Assembly (NCBI GenBank): GCA_009785605.1
Contig: WQVY01000020.1
Location: forward strand, 1-39,377
Length of the DNA stretch: 39,377 nt
Direction: 5' to 3'
Source of the DNA: Defluviitaleaceae bacterium
Lineage (GTDB): Bacteria > Bacillota > Clostridia > Lachnospirales > WQUN01
Shown here: positions 1 through 7,783 of the stretch, one piece after another
Layout of the letters: the number at the start of each line of letters is the position of its first letter
Numbering within the stretch: the stretch's first letter is position 1
Notes under the pieces: model-generated
What the model saw: only the letters and a program-made list of their open reading frames with translations
The model's database searches: none
What the model was told of the DNA's origin: nothing
Position numbers and translations under genes: made by a program

Positions 1-32
1 ATTATACACGAGATGGCAACAATAACTCAATA

Positions 33-326
33 TTACGGCTTTATGCAACATATTTGGTCGCGATGCAAATTATCTATCGCGTAGTTTATAACAACGTGAT
101 ATAACTCTCGCGGTGCATTTGTTAAATTACAAAAGTTCACAACTTGCTGTTCTGCATCATCAAGGTAATCCCAAAGAATGGTGTCATCTATGATTTGATT
201 GCTCTCTGACTGAAATTGCAGTTTTCTTTTCATTTTTTGCAAGACACTGTCTGGGAGCTTTTTTTTCGGTTCCCTTACATTCCATAGGCCTCTAAACTTT
301 ACTAACTGTTTTTCAAATTGCGTCAT
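33..326 (-). CDS. Hypothetical protein, 97 aa
   Basis: Small soluble protein of 97 residues that I do not recognise. It is charged and basic near the N-terminus (Lys-rich around residues 20-37), then more acidic, and has no signal peptide, membrane segment or obvious metal-binding motif. I believe it is a real gene because the ATG is preceded by a good ribosome binding site (AAAGGAGAG, 6 nt upstream) and the reading frame is clean. It lies about 85 nt downstream of the terminator that ends the small RNA at 411-524 on the same strand, so that RNA could be a regulatory leader for this gene rather than an independent transcript. Function unknown. Confidence 0.6.
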   Translation of the reverse strand: MTQFEKQLVKFRGLWNVREPKKKLPDSVLQKMKRKLQFQSESNQIIDDTILWDYLDDAEQQVVNFCNLTNAPRELYHVVINYAIDNLHRDQICCIKP

Positions 327-410
327 GTTTTTCTCTCCTTTTGATTTACATATTATTTAGTAAGCATAAAATGCAGGACATCCACCTTTGCATTCGCTGT
401 TTACGTAACA

Positions 411-456
411 ATATAAAACCCCGCACAATTAGGATTTAACCTAGACTGTCGCGGGG
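411..456 (-). terminator. Rho-independent terminator of the small RNA
   Basis: On the minus strand CCCCGC (451-456 on the plus strand) pairs with GCGGGG (419-424). The inner part is extended by roughly nine further pairs with one bulge, closing on a TTAAAT loop. TTTTATAT follows the stem. Confidence 0.8.
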
Positions 457-524
457 ATTCCGTGGACGTGAGTTTAGTTGTGGGTATTGCCGTGAACGGT
501 GCATACTGCCAGCACCTTTATAAT
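411..524 (-). ncRNA. Unidentified small RNA (~114 nt)
   Basis: The interval from the promoter at 531-559 to the terminator at 411-456 contains no plausible ORF. Read on the minus strand, the transcript would start near 524, form an early hairpin (GGTGC, 9-nt loop, GCACC; 501-515), pass through a mostly single-stranded, CA-rich middle (about 457-500) and end in a long GC-rich terminator stem. I do not recognise it as SRP RNA, 6S RNA or any riboswitch whose core I know. It may be a stand-alone sRNA or a leader/attenuator for the 97-aa gene downstream. The boundaries are inferred from promoter and terminator only. Confidence 0.6.
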
Positions 525-530
525 TCAATC

Positions 531-559
531 ATTTTATCACTATTATTTAATAATGTCAA
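531..559 (-). promoter_or_regulatory. Sigma-A promoter of the small RNA
   Basis: TTGACA (554-559) and TAAAAT (531-536) on the minus strand are separated by exactly 17 nt. This is a consensus -35 box with a 5/6 -10 box; the predicted start is near 524. Confidence 0.8.
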
Positions 560-631
560 ACAGGTTGAGTTTTTGTGTGAAACATTTGTAGTCGCGTAAT
601 ATAGGGTTCCGACTATCCGTGCAACTATTGC

Positions 632-663
632 AAAAAAAACCGCTCAATCCAGTGATTAAGCGG
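632..663 (-). terminator. tmRNA terminator
   Basis: Ten-base-pair stem with one G-U pair (CCGCTTAATC with GATTGAGCGG, loop 4 nt) followed by eight T residues on the minus strand, about 11 nt after the tmRNA 3' end. Confidence 0.92.
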
Positions 664-673
664 CTTTGCTTGT

Positions 674-1021
674 TGGAGATGAGGGGAGTCGAACCCCTGT
701 CCGAAAACCCATCCATAAGGACCTCTACCATCATAGCCTATTGTTTAATTTCCCTTAGCCAATCGCGAGTAGGCACGCTAGAGGCCTTGGTAGCTTCATA
801 AATCCATCCTTACCGCAAAGCTTTGGCAAGGCAGTTCCTCACATAGTCGACGCCGGCTTGCCGGTATGTGAGACTCCCGGGGCCGACGGCCGCTATCTAA
901 GCAGCGGCGAGTTGATAATTATTGTTGTCGTTTAAATTTAGGTTCGGTTTTGTTAACGCAGGCACCGTCTACGGATGGCTATCCTTATTTTCTAGATCCC
1001 CGTCGAAACCAGTACATCCCC
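674..1021 (-). ncRNA. ssrA: tmRNA (SsrA), 348 nt
   Basis: Transfer-messenger RNA that rescues stalled ribosomes and tags the unfinished protein for proteolysis. The 5' end GGGGATG (1015-1021) pairs with CATCTCC near the 3' end (675-681), giving the 7-bp acceptor stem. The T arm carries GGTTCGA, and the 5' portion has the GGTTTCGACGGGG signature typical of tmRNA. The tag reading frame ends at TAG (897-899) and reads NDNNNYQLAAA (897-932) if the resume codon is AAC, which follows an A/U-rich stretch as in other Firmicutes. The CCA end is not encoded: the template gives ACA after the discriminator A, so CCA must be added after transcription. The gene has its own promoter and terminator. Confidence 0.95.
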
Positions 1022-1074
1022 TTTACTTTGCAGTTTTGCTACACGGGTATGCAAGACTGCAATAATATGAAGTT

Positions 1075-1103
1075 ATTATATGCCAAAAGATGTGATTTAT
1101 CAA
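1075..1103 (-). promoter_or_regulatory. tmRNA promoter
   Basis: TTGATA (1098-1103), 17-nt spacer, TATAAT (1075-1080) on the minus strand. Transcription would start near 1068, leaving a roughly 45-nt 5' leader to be removed by RNase P at 1021. Confidence 0.8.
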
Positions 1104-1127
1104 GGAAAAAAACCTTTATCGGTATCA

Positions 1128-2363
1128 TCAAAACTGGGCAGGTAGGCATTTGCCCTCTTTTAGCAATGTCAGCAGCGTTGGCTCATACGAAAACTCGTCT
1201 ATGATTCTCTCAATCTCGCCCCATACGGCTGTATTATTATTCTTGATTCGCCGCTTTGCACGTATTAGTAGGTTTTTGGGCGTGTGCTCCATGTCTACAA
1301 ATTCGATTATCTGTGCTTTGTATCCACAGCATTCTAGTAGGTTGGCCCGTATTGCATCTGTGGTTAGGGCTGCAACTCGTTCTTTTATGATGCCGTAGCG
1401 GCTTAGTATGGGTAGGCTCTTGGGTTGCATCTGCTGCCTTAGCTCGTGTTGGCAGCATGGTACGGCATAGATAAGATCCGCTTTCCACTTTATTGCGTTA
1501 TAAAGGGTATGATCGGTGGCTGTGTCGCAGGCATGTAGGCTAATGACTATGTTAAAGGTGTTGGCTTGCCCCCAGCCCTCTATTGGGGGTATGACTTGGT
1601 TGCCAATATCTCCTTGTATGAAGTTAAGATGTTTGTAGCCATATTTAGAAGCAGAGGCAGTGCAGGTTTGTACTACACTTGCATCCATGTCCATCCCGCA
1701 TATATTAGTCTTTAGCTTGCGCATGTTGGTAAAATAGTGGTACACCAAGAATGTCAGGTACGATTTGCCGCAACCAAAGTCCACAATATTTACTACTTTG
1801 CCTTCAGCGATAGCTTTTGGGCCGGTTTCGTCTGCCAACAGCTCTAAGAAGCGGTTAATCTGGTTAAACTTATCGCGCATCCCTGTGGCAATCTTGCCAT
1901 CCTTGGTAAACACACCCATGTCTGTGAGGGCTGGGATGTTTTCGCCTTCTTTTATTATGTGGTTTTTTTGTCTATCAAAACTGGCGGTTGTGAAGTTTTC
2001 TGCGCGGGGTTGGCTTGTGGCTTTCTTGCGCGAAGTCAGGATTTTTCCCTTTTTGCTTACTTTGGCGGAGTATTCATATGTTGTATCCCATGCATGGTAT
2101 TGCTGGAATTTAACACCCAACAGCTCACCTATTACAGTCCTAAGCTCACTTGCCACAAAGTTACTGTGAAACACCTGCTTCTTTGTATACATGCTTAGTT
2201 GGAACTTGTCACCGTTACGTTTTGCTTCGGCGCGGGTATATGCTTTGGGTTCGCCAGCGGGACTGGGACTGGGACTGCTAAGCACTACTTTGTATATATC
2301 GCCGCTAAACATCGTGTCTGGTAATATGGGGAGCTTAATGTTTATCATCTTATCTTTTTTCAT
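1128..2363 (-). CDS. Class I SAM-dependent methyltransferase, 411 aa
   Basis: Probable S-adenosylmethionine-dependent methyltransferase of the type with an N-terminal region of about 150 residues and a C-terminal Rossmann catalytic domain (Methyltransf_32/METTL25-like; substrate unknown). The SAM-binding motif I is DFGCGKSYLTF at residues 195-205. The following acidic strand (NICGMDMDASVV) and the motifs ISLHACDTATD and VPCCQHEL fit this family well. The cytoplasmic protein has no signal peptide. The start ATG is preceded by GAGGCGAT. An Ser-Pro run near residues 31-36 comes from a short tandem repeat (GGGACT three times). Monocistronic; it ends about 100 nt before the ssrA promoter. The family is clear, the target RNA or protein is not. 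Confidence 0.85.
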   Translation of the reverse strand: MKKDKMINIKLPILPDTMFSGDIYKVVLSSPSPSPAGEPKAYTRAEAKRNGDKFQLSMYTKKQVFHSNFVASELRTVIGELLGVKFQQYHAWDTTYEYSAKVSKKGKILTSRKKATSQPRAENFTTASFDRQKNHIIKEGENIPALTDMGVFTKDGKIATGMRDKFNQINRFLELLADETGPKAIAEGKVVNIVDFGCGKSYLTFLVYHYFTNMRKLKTNICGMDMDASVVQTCTASASKYGYKHLNFIQGDIGNQVIPPIEGWGQANTFNIVISLHACDTATDHTLYNAIKWKADLIYAVPCCQHELRQQMQPKSLPILSRYGIIKERVAALTTDAIRANLLECCGYKAQIIEFVDMEHTPKNLLIRAKRRIKNNNTAVWGEIERIIDEFSYEPTLLTLLKEGKCLPAQF

Positions 2364-2419
2364 TAGTATCGCCTCATTCTAAATATACAGGTTTGCTATA
2401 TTATACAGCAGTTCACCCA

Positions 2420-2448
2420 TTGTAAAACCTTATAATCCGCGATATCAT
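2420..2448 (+). promoter_or_regulatory. Probable promoter of the MFS-GH1 operon
   Basis: TTGTAA (2420-2425), 17 nt, TATCAT (2443-2448), located in the divergent intergenic region between the methyltransferase and the transporter. Boxes match 4/6 and 5/6. Confidence 0.5.
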
Positions 2449-2490
2449 ACGAGGTATTGCATTCTTTATATATGAAGCTACGCACGCAGC

Positions 2491-2529
2491 CCTATTTGTT
2501 CCGCCGACGAAGGAGGCATAAGTTAAACC
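2491..2529 (+). repeat. Repeated translation leader, copy 1
   Basis: A leader shared almost verbatim with 7747-7783 and 20331-20369. The invariant core CGCCGACGAAGGAGGCAT is at 2502-2519 and contains a perfect 7-nt Shine-Dalgarno (AAGGAGG). The start codon lies 13 nt after the AGGAGG, farther than the usual 5-9 nt. CCGCC upstream of GGAGG could form a small hairpin over the ribosome binding site. Confidence 0.85.
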
Positions 2530-3732
2530 ATGACTAAACAACAAGACAAAGCTACACTCATCTTTATGCTGATAGTAGCCATTAGCGGCCTTGCGCTTGG
2601 GTTATCTGACAGCGTAATGTCCAATTACTTCCGTGACGCATACGATGTAGATGCTTTCCAGCGCGGGCTTATAGAGTTTCCCCGGGAAATGCCAGGGGTT
2701 ATAAGCGTACTTATTGTGTCGGGGCTTGCTTTCCTTGGCAATATTAGACTTGCGATAATAGCGCACATACTTAGCATTATAGGGATAATGGTGTTGGGAC
2801 TTGCCTCGCCGCCGTTTACTGTAATGCTAATTTTTTTGTTTATCAACTCCCTTGGGATGCATATGTTTTTCCCTATCTACGACAGTATGGGTATGTCCCT
2901 TGCCAAGAAAGGCGATTTTGGCACGGTAATGGGGCGCTTCAACGGCCTTAGGACTGCGTTTTCTATGATTGCGGCCATTATTGTGTTTTTTGGGTTTAGT
3001 AGGGGCTTTTTCTCTTTTACTACGCCGGTAATAACTATTTTTGTGATTTCCGGTGTGTTGTTTACTGTGATTTTACTTTTGCTATTTATCATGGGGCGGC
3101 ATACGCAAGAGGCCCAGGCTGCTAAGTCACGGTTTGTATTTAATAAAGCCTATACAAAGTTTTATATCCTGGCTTTTCTTTTTGGGGCACGCAAACAAAT
3201 AATGTATGTATACGGGCCGTGGGTGCTTATAGAGCTTTTGGACTTTAGAGCAGACCGTATGGCGCTACTTATGATTGCCGGGTCTGCAATTGGGATATTT
3301 TTTATACCTGCGGTAGGCCGCTGGATTGACCGGTTTGGCACGGGCAAGATCATGATAATAGAAGCGGCTGCTTTCTTGGTAATTTATTTTGGATATGGGG
3401 CTATTAGCGTGGGGGTAACCAGCGGCGCGTTGTTTGGTATTACGTCATTTGTGGCGCTTGCGGTGGCGGTTAACCTTGTGGACCGTATGACTATACAGTT
3501 TGGCATGGTACGCTCTGTTTATATGCGCTCTATTGCCATTGTGCCAGAGGATGTCACACCTACTTTGGCTTCGGGTATGGCCATCGACCATATTGTTAGC
3601 ATTGTAAGCGCGATATTTAGTGGGTTTTTGTGGTGGGAGTTTGGCCCGCAATATGTTTTCGTATTTGCGGGGATACTTGCACTCGCCAACATGGTTGTTG
3701 CTACACGTATCAGGAAGGACGAAGCAAAATGA
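2530..3732 (+). CDS. MFS transporter, 400 aa
   Basis: Integral membrane secondary transporter of the major facilitator superfamily. The protein shows about 10-12 hydrophobic segments from residue 10 to the C-terminus, with a charged central loop (GRHTQEAQAAKSRF, near residues 189-202) that divides the two six-helix halves, the normal MFS layout and size. The gene overlaps the next one (GH1 family) by four bases (ATGA), so they are translationally coupled, and the natural inference is uptake of a glycoside or a sugar processed by that enzyme. The substrate cannot be read from sequence. Translation starts at the ATG after the repeated AAGGAGG leader (copy 1). Confidence 0.85.
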   Translation: MTKQQDKATLIFMLIVAISGLALGLSDSVMSNYFRDAYDVDAFQRGLIEFPREMPGVISVLIVSGLAFLGNIRLAIIAHILSIIGIMVLGLASPPFTVMLIFLFINSLGMHMFFPIYDSMGMSLAKKGDFGTVMGRFNGLRTAFSMIAAIIVFFGFSRGFFSFTTPVITIFVISGVLFTVILLLLFIMGRHTQEAQAAKSRFVFNKAYTKFYILAFLFGARKQIMYVYGPWVLIELLDFRADRMALLMIAGSAIGIFFIPAVGRWIDRFGTGKIMIIEAAAFLVIYFGYGAISVGVTSGALFGITSFVALAVAVNLVDRMTIQFGMVRSVYMRSIAIVPEDVTPTLASGMAIDHIVSIVSAIFSGFLWWEFGPQYVFVFAGILALANMVVATRIRKDEAK

Positions 3733-4973
3733 AGCTTAACATGCAGCTAGGTGTAGCTTCTGCGGCTGCGCAAATAGAAGGTAGCGGCGTACGCCACACC
3801 TGGAGCAACTGGTACGACAAGGGTCATGTAAAAGACGGCTCAAGCCCAGCCCGCGCATGTGACCACTGGCGGCGCTACCGCGAAGACATAGACCTAATGG
3901 CAAAAATGGGCATACAAATTTACCGCTTTAGCATAGAATGGGCGCGGATAGAGCCAGAAAACGGCTTCTACGACGGGAGTGTAGCCGTACAATACCGCGA
4001 GATGATTATGTACATGAAAGAGAAAGGCATTGAGCCATTGCTTACATTGCATCATTTTACCCATCCTATGTGGTTTGAAGCTATGGGCGGCTTTGCCAAC
4101 CCAGAAAATATCCCTGTTTATTTAAAGTTTGTGGCCTACGCGGTACGCACATTTGGCGACTTGGTAGACGAATATGTGACAATAGACGAGCCCAATGTCT
4201 TTGCGCTGCAAGGTTATTATACGGGCGAGTTCCCCCCTGGCCAAAAAAGCATAAAAGCGGCATTTAAAGTGATGAGCATAATGGCTTGTTGTCACATAAG
4301 GGCCTACCAGCTCATACACCAGATGCGGCACGAGATGGGATACACAGGCACAAAAGTTGGCTTTGCCCATCATATGCGCATATTTACCCCCCAAAACCCC
4401 AAAAGCACATGGCAAAGCACATGTGCCAAGACAATGGCATGGCTATTCCAAGGCGCGCTGGCAAAGGCATGCTTGACAGGCCGCTTCTCAAAACCATTAA
4501 AACGCTATGTAGAAATCAAATCCGGTGAATATGCGGACTTTTTGGCACTCAACTACTTCACCCGTACTGTAGTTACGGGCATAAAATACGGCACAAAAAC
4601 AGATGTACCTGTTAGTGACTTAGGTAGCGAAATCTACCCAAAGGGCATAGTATCATGCGCCGCAAAACTGCACACAATACTGCCGCGCCCCATCTACATC
4701 ACAAAGAACGGGACATGCGACAATACAGACAGCTTCCGCAGCCGGTATATATATGACCACCTGCGCGCCCTTATTAAGTCAAAACTGCCAGTAACCCGGT
4801 ACTACCACTGGTGTTTTACAGATGGTTTTGAGCTGCGTGAAGGCGAAAGCAGCAGGTTTGGGTTGGTATATGTAGACTACGAAACACAAGATCGTACAAT
4901 AAAAAGCAGCGGTCAGTACTATATGGAGTTAATCGCTTCGTCTGAAATTGCCATTGCGGCCAAAAAATCATAA
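3729..4973 (+). CDS. GH1-family beta-glucosidase-like protein, nucleophile replaced
   Basis: Glycoside hydrolase family 1 protein of 414 residues. Recognisable GH1 features in order: N-terminal LGVASAAAQIEG; YRFSIEWARIEP (early barrel); LTLHHFTHPMWF; the acid/base region TIDEPNV with Glu154; and near the C-terminus YYHWCFTDGFE with GLVYVDY. The nucleophile motif, normally TENG, reads ITKNG: Lys326 (codon AAG, 4704-4706) replaces the catalytic Glu. GAG would restore it, so a single base decides the issue. The Asn of the usual NEP is also Asp. The protein may be inactive, have a different role, or carry a mutation. I chose ATG 3729, which overlaps the transporter stop; the longer frame upstream lies inside the transporter gene. 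At about 414 aa it is slightly short for GH1 (usually 440-480). Confidence 0.82.
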   Translation: MKLNMQLGVASAAAQIEGSGVRHTWSNWYDKGHVKDGSSPARACDHWRRYREDIDLMAKMGIQIYRFSIEWARIEPENGFYDGSVAVQYREMIMYMKEKGIEPLLTLHHFTHPMWFEAMGGFANPENIPVYLKFVAYAVRTFGDLVDEYVTIDEPNVFALQGYYTGEFPPGQKSIKAAFKVMSIMACCHIRAYQLIHQMRHEMGYTGTKVGFAHHMRIFTPQNPKSTWQSTCAKTMAWLFQGALAKACLTGRFSKPLKRYVEIKSGEYADFLALNYFTRTVVTGIKYGTKTDVPVSDLGSEIYPKGIVSCAAKLHTILPRPIYITKNGTCDNTDSFRSRYIYDHLRALIKSKLPVTRYYHWCFTDGFELREGESSRFGLVYVDYETQDRTIKSSGQYYMELIASSEIAIAAKKS

Positions 4974-4994
4974 ATTATATATTTTTTTGGCCGC
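4956..4994. repeat. Inverted repeat between convergent genes
   Basis: Perfect 12-bp arms GCGGCCAAAAAA (4956-4967) and TTTTTTGGCCGC (4983-4994) with an AT-rich centre. The left arm overlaps the last codons of the GH1 gene, and the repeat separates it from convergent rhaB. It may act as a bidirectional terminator, but the T-run lies inside the stem rather than after it, so this is uncertain. Confidence 0.5.
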
Positions 4995-5013
4995 TCTCAT
5001 TCAGCAATAATAT

Positions 5014-6417
5014 TTAGATAGACTTCCTAATACAAGCACGTGCTTCTTGCAAGTCTGTAAAGTATCCATTGGCAATCATCTGTGCGGCTATATTGCCTAT
5101 TGCAGTAGCCTCGCTTGGGCCGCTGTGTACGGTTTTACCTGTGTGTTTTGCGGTTAGGTTGTTTAGATACTCTGCGTTGGAGCCGCCACCTACTATATAT
5201 ATAGCATCATAGGCTTGGCCGGTTAGGTCTTCCAACTCACGTGCGGTGTTGCGGTAGCATATGGCCAGGCTGTTGTATATCACCGCTGCCAGTTCGCCAG
5301 GGGTGTGCGGCACAGCTTGGCCGGTTTTGGCACATGCGGTTTGTATAGCCAGCACCATACTATCCGGAGCCAGGAAGTTGGAAGCATTTACATCTACAAT
5401 AGAGTCTATGGGCGAATCTTCGGCCATATCGCAGAGTTGGGCGTAGGTATATTGGTCGCCCAACTCTTTTTTTACGCACTGTATCATCCACAACCCCATG
5501 ATATTTCTTAGATAGCGGAAGCGGTATCCATAGCCGCCTTCGTTGGTAAAATTCCCGGCTTGGCTGGCGGGAGAGCAGTCTGGGTTGGGACGCTCAACCC
5601 CCATCAGCGACCATGTGCCAGAGCTGATATACAGCGGCTTATCTGTATCTGCCGGCACAGCCATGACTGCAGATGCCGTATCATGAGATGCGGGCATTAT
5701 TACTTTACAGTTGAAGCCTACTTCCTGCTGGATATCTGGTGTAAGCTCGCCCAGTGTTGTACCTGGCGGCACAATCTCGCCAAAGATATGCCTTGGGTAC
5801 CCACATGCGGCAATAACTTCTTCGTCCCAGGTATGGCTCTTGGCGGTTATCAGCCCGCTGGTGGAGGCTACTGTATACTCTGTGAGTGCCACACCAGAAA
5901 GTAGATAGTGCAAATAATCTGGCAAGAACAGCAATTTATGCGCCTGGGCCAACATCTTAGGCGAGTGCTTTTTTACAGCCATTAGCTGATATATTGTGTT
6001 AAAAATCATCTTTTGTATGCCTGTACGTGCATACAAATCCTTGTCTGATATGTGGGTGGCTACTTCTTCATACATACCTTCTGTGCGGTTGTCGCGGTAG
6101 GCTACTGCCGGGCCAATCATGTTCATGTCCTTATCCAGCAACACAAAGTCTACACCCCATGTGTCTATACCCACGCTTACGGGGTGTTTCCCCAACTCAG
6201 CACATTTTTTAAGGCCAGTCACAATTTCATCAAACAAAGCTTTTATGTCCCATGTTAGCTGGTTGTTGTGCTTGGTCATTTCGTTGTGGAAGCGGTGGAT
6301 TTCTGTTAGCACTAGCCGCCCGTCTTCTAGGTGGCCCAGCATATGCCGCCCACTGGAAGCACCTATGTCTATTGCAAGAAAAAAATCACCTTTTGCTTTA
6401 GGGTCTAAGTTGCTCAT
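5014..6417 (-). CDS. rhaB: Rhamnulokinase
   Basis: FGGY-family carbohydrate kinase of 467 residues that phosphorylates L-rhamnulose to L-rhamnulose-1-phosphate. The N-terminal ATPase motif is FLAIDIGASSGRHMLG (residues 13-28). Other family marks are SVGIDTWGVDFVLLD, PASHDTASAVMAVP in the middle and the C-terminal nucleotide-binding YIVGGGSNAEYLNNL, all typical of RhaB. I start the gene at ATG 6417, which overlaps the rhaA stop by one base (TAATG), rather than 17 codons upstream, because only the shorter form begins at the expected distance from the DIG motif. It forms an operon with rhaA. The aldolase rhaD and a regulator are not in the window. Confidence 0.93.
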   Translation of the reverse strand: MSNLDPKAKGDFFLAIDIGASSGRHMLGHLEDGRLVLTEIHRFHNEMTKHNNQLTWDIKALFDEIVTGLKKCAELGKHPVSVGIDTWGVDFVLLDKDMNMIGPAVAYRDNRTEGMYEEVATHISDKDLYARTGIQKMIFNTIYQLMAVKKHSPKMLAQAHKLLFLPDYLHYLLSGVALTEYTVASTSGLITAKSHTWDEEVIAACGYPRHIFGEIVPPGTTLGELTPDIQQEVGFNCKVIMPASHDTASAVMAVPADTDKPLYISSGTWSLMGVERPNPDCSPASQAGNFTNEGGYGYRFRYLRNIMGLWMIQCVKKELGDQYTYAQLCDMAEDSPIDSIVDVNASNFLAPDSMVLAIQTACAKTGQAVPHTPGELAAVIYNSLAICYRNTARELEDLTGQAYDAIYIVGGGSNAEYLNNLTAKHTGKTVHSGPSEATAIGNIAAQMIANGYFTDLQEARACIRKSI

Positions 6418-7607
6418 TACAGCACCAATCTTTCTGGGGCGTTTTTGCGGTTGCAGTATTCGTTCCATACGGCTTGCCAGGGTAGCATTTTTTTCTCCTC
6501 CAGCATTAGTAGGCGCTGGGTGAAGTCTAGGTTTTCTTCTGCTTTTTTAATTTGTGCATATGGCTCAAGCAGGGCAACCAGCAGGGCCTTGCGCACGTTG
6601 CGCCCGCCTATGGCCCAAGCCATGATACGGTCGATAGAGCCGTCGAAGAAATCCATACCAATGTGTACACGGTCAAGCAAGCCATGACGGATGATTTCGT
6701 GAGCTATTGCTAACAGCTCGTCATCCAAAAGTACCACATGGTCGCTATCCCAGCGTACGGGGCGGGAAACATGCAGTAGCAAGTTTTTCACAAACAAAGA
6801 CACAGCAGAAATCTTGGGCGAGATTACTTCTGTGGGGTGGAAATGCCCCGCATCTAAGCAGAGTGCGATATTGTTCTTTACTGCGTAGCCCATATAAAAC
6901 TCATGGCTACCAACGGTATAACTCTCTACACCTATGCCAAAGAGCTTGCTTTCTACCGCGTCTATGATATGGGCAGGGTCGAGTTTTTCGCTAAAAATTT
7001 CGTCAAGTGCTTTTTCTAGGCGCTTGCGTGGGGTTAGCTGGTCTGCTGGGATATCTTTGTAACCGTCTGGGGCCCATACATTAACTACAGATACTTGTCC
7101 TGTTTTTTGGCCAAAGTACTCCCCTACTTTACGGCAACGCTTGCAATGCTCTATCCAAAAGGCTCGTATTGCTGGGTCTGGGTGGGTAAGGGTTAGGCCG
7201 TCTGCAGATTTTGGGTGAGAAAATAATGTAGGATTAAAGTCCAGCCCCAGGCCCCGCTCCACGGCCCAGTCTGCCCAAGCAGAAAAATGCGCCGGCGTTA
7301 TTGCGTCCCGGTCTATGCCTTTTACATCGCCATAGATGGCGTGGAGGTTTATTTTTGCTGCACCAGGGATTAACGCCAAGGCTTTATCTAGGTTTGTACG
7401 CAGCTCATCTGCGGTTTTGGCCCGGCCGGGGTGATTTCCTGTGGCCTGTATCCCGCCTGTTAAATCGTCGTTACCTTCAAAACCACGTACATCGTCGCCT
7501 TGCCAACAGTGTATAGATATGGGTATGGTGTCTAGGCGGGCAATGGCCGCTTCTGTGTCTACGCCAATGTTTGCGTAGATTTGTTTTGCGCTTGCGTATG
7601 CGCTCAT
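6417..7607 (-). CDS. rhaA: L-rhamnose isomerase
   Basis: Converts L-rhamnose to L-rhamnulose in the cytoplasm, the first step of rhamnose use. 396 residues (family about 415-420). The metal- and substrate-binding regions are conserved: [15 protein letters not shown] near the N-terminus, [23 protein letters not shown] and [20 protein letters not shown] choose ATG 7607: the ribosome binding site AAAGGA sits about 11 nt upstream of it, whereas the GTG three codons earlier is only 1 nt from the site. First gene of a rhaA-rhaB operon, divergent from the GH2 gene at 7784; the shared intergenic region carries a perfect inverted repeat that may control both. Confidence 0.94.
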   Translation of the reverse strand: MSAYASAKQIYANIGVDTEAAIARLDTIPISIHCWQGDDVRGFEGNDDLTGGIQATGNHPGRAKTADELRTNLDKALALIPGAAKINLHAIYGDVKGIDRDAITPAHFSAWADWAVERGLGLDFNPTLFSHPKSADGLTLTHPDPAIRAFWIEHCKRCRKVGEYFGQKTGQVSVVNVWAPDGYKDIPADQLTPRKRLEKALDEIFSEKLDPAHIIDAVESKLFGIGVESYTVGSHEFYMGYAVKNNIALCLDAGHFHPTEVISPKISAVSLFVKNLLLHVSRPVRWDSDHVVLLDDELLAIAHEIIRHGLLDRVHIGMDFFDGSIDRIMAWAIGGRNVRKALLVALLEPYAQIKKAEENLDFTQRLLMLEEKKMLPWQAVWNEYCNRKNAPERLVL

Positions 7608-7647
7608 GTAAATCACGTCCTTTGTGTTTGTGTGTTGTACTTGCTAG

Positions 7648-7653
7648 AGTATA
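7648..7653 (-). promoter_or_regulatory. Possible -10 box of rhaAB
   Basis: TATACT on the minus strand, 41 nt upstream of the rhaA start. No good -35 box lies at the right distance, which would fit an activator-dependent promoter. Confidence 0.4.
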
Positions 7654-7682
7654 CCGTATCTGCAGGTATATTTGTAGTTGAT

Positions 7683-7701
7683 TTCTCCGGTTTACGGAGA
7701 A
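7683..7701. promoter_or_regulatory. Inverted repeat, candidate operator of rhaAB and GH2
   Basis: Perfect 7-bp arms TTCTCCG and CGGAGAA with a 5-nt centre. It lies between the -10 of rhaAB and the promoter of the GH2 gene, the right place for a regulator controlling both divergent units. No regulator gene is nearby, so the protein is unknown. Confidence 0.5.
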
Positions 7702-7710
7702 GTTTTCTGC

Positions 7711-7738
7711 TGGACTGTTTCTTATATTTCGTTATACT
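7711..7738 (+). promoter_or_regulatory. Probable promoter of the GH2 gene
   Basis: TGGACT (7711-7716), 16 nt, TATACT (7733-7738). The -35 box is weak (4/6) and lies 9 nt downstream of the inverted repeat at 7683-7701. Confidence 0.45.
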
Positions 7739-7746
7739 GCAGTCAA

Positions 7747-7783
7747 CCTATTTTTTCGCCGACGAAGGAGGCATGAATTAAAC
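7747..7783 (+). repeat. Repeated translation leader, copy 2
   Basis: Second copy of the leader also found at 2491 and 20331. The 18-nt core CGCCGACGAAGGAGGCAT is at 7757-7774, identical to the other two copies; the upstream T-rich part is one base shorter. The GH2 start codon lies 12 nt after AGGAGG. Just after the core is a two-codon frame, ATG AAT TAA, too close to the Shine-Dalgarno (1 nt) to be an obvious start. Confidence 0.85.

Noticed and set aside
950-1204. An 84-codon plus-strand ORF
   Set aside because: It crosses the 5' part of the tmRNA and its promoter in antisense, and has no family features.
2263-2281. Short tandem repeat GGGACT in the first methyltransferase gene
   Set aside because: Only three units, in frame, encoding a short Ser-Pro linker; ordinary low-complexity coding sequence.
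7768-7783. Two-codon frame ATG AAT TAA in leader copies 2 and 3 as a regulatory uORF
   Set aside because: The ATG is only 1 nt from the Shine-Dalgarno and the frame is absent from copy 1, so it is unlikely to be translated.
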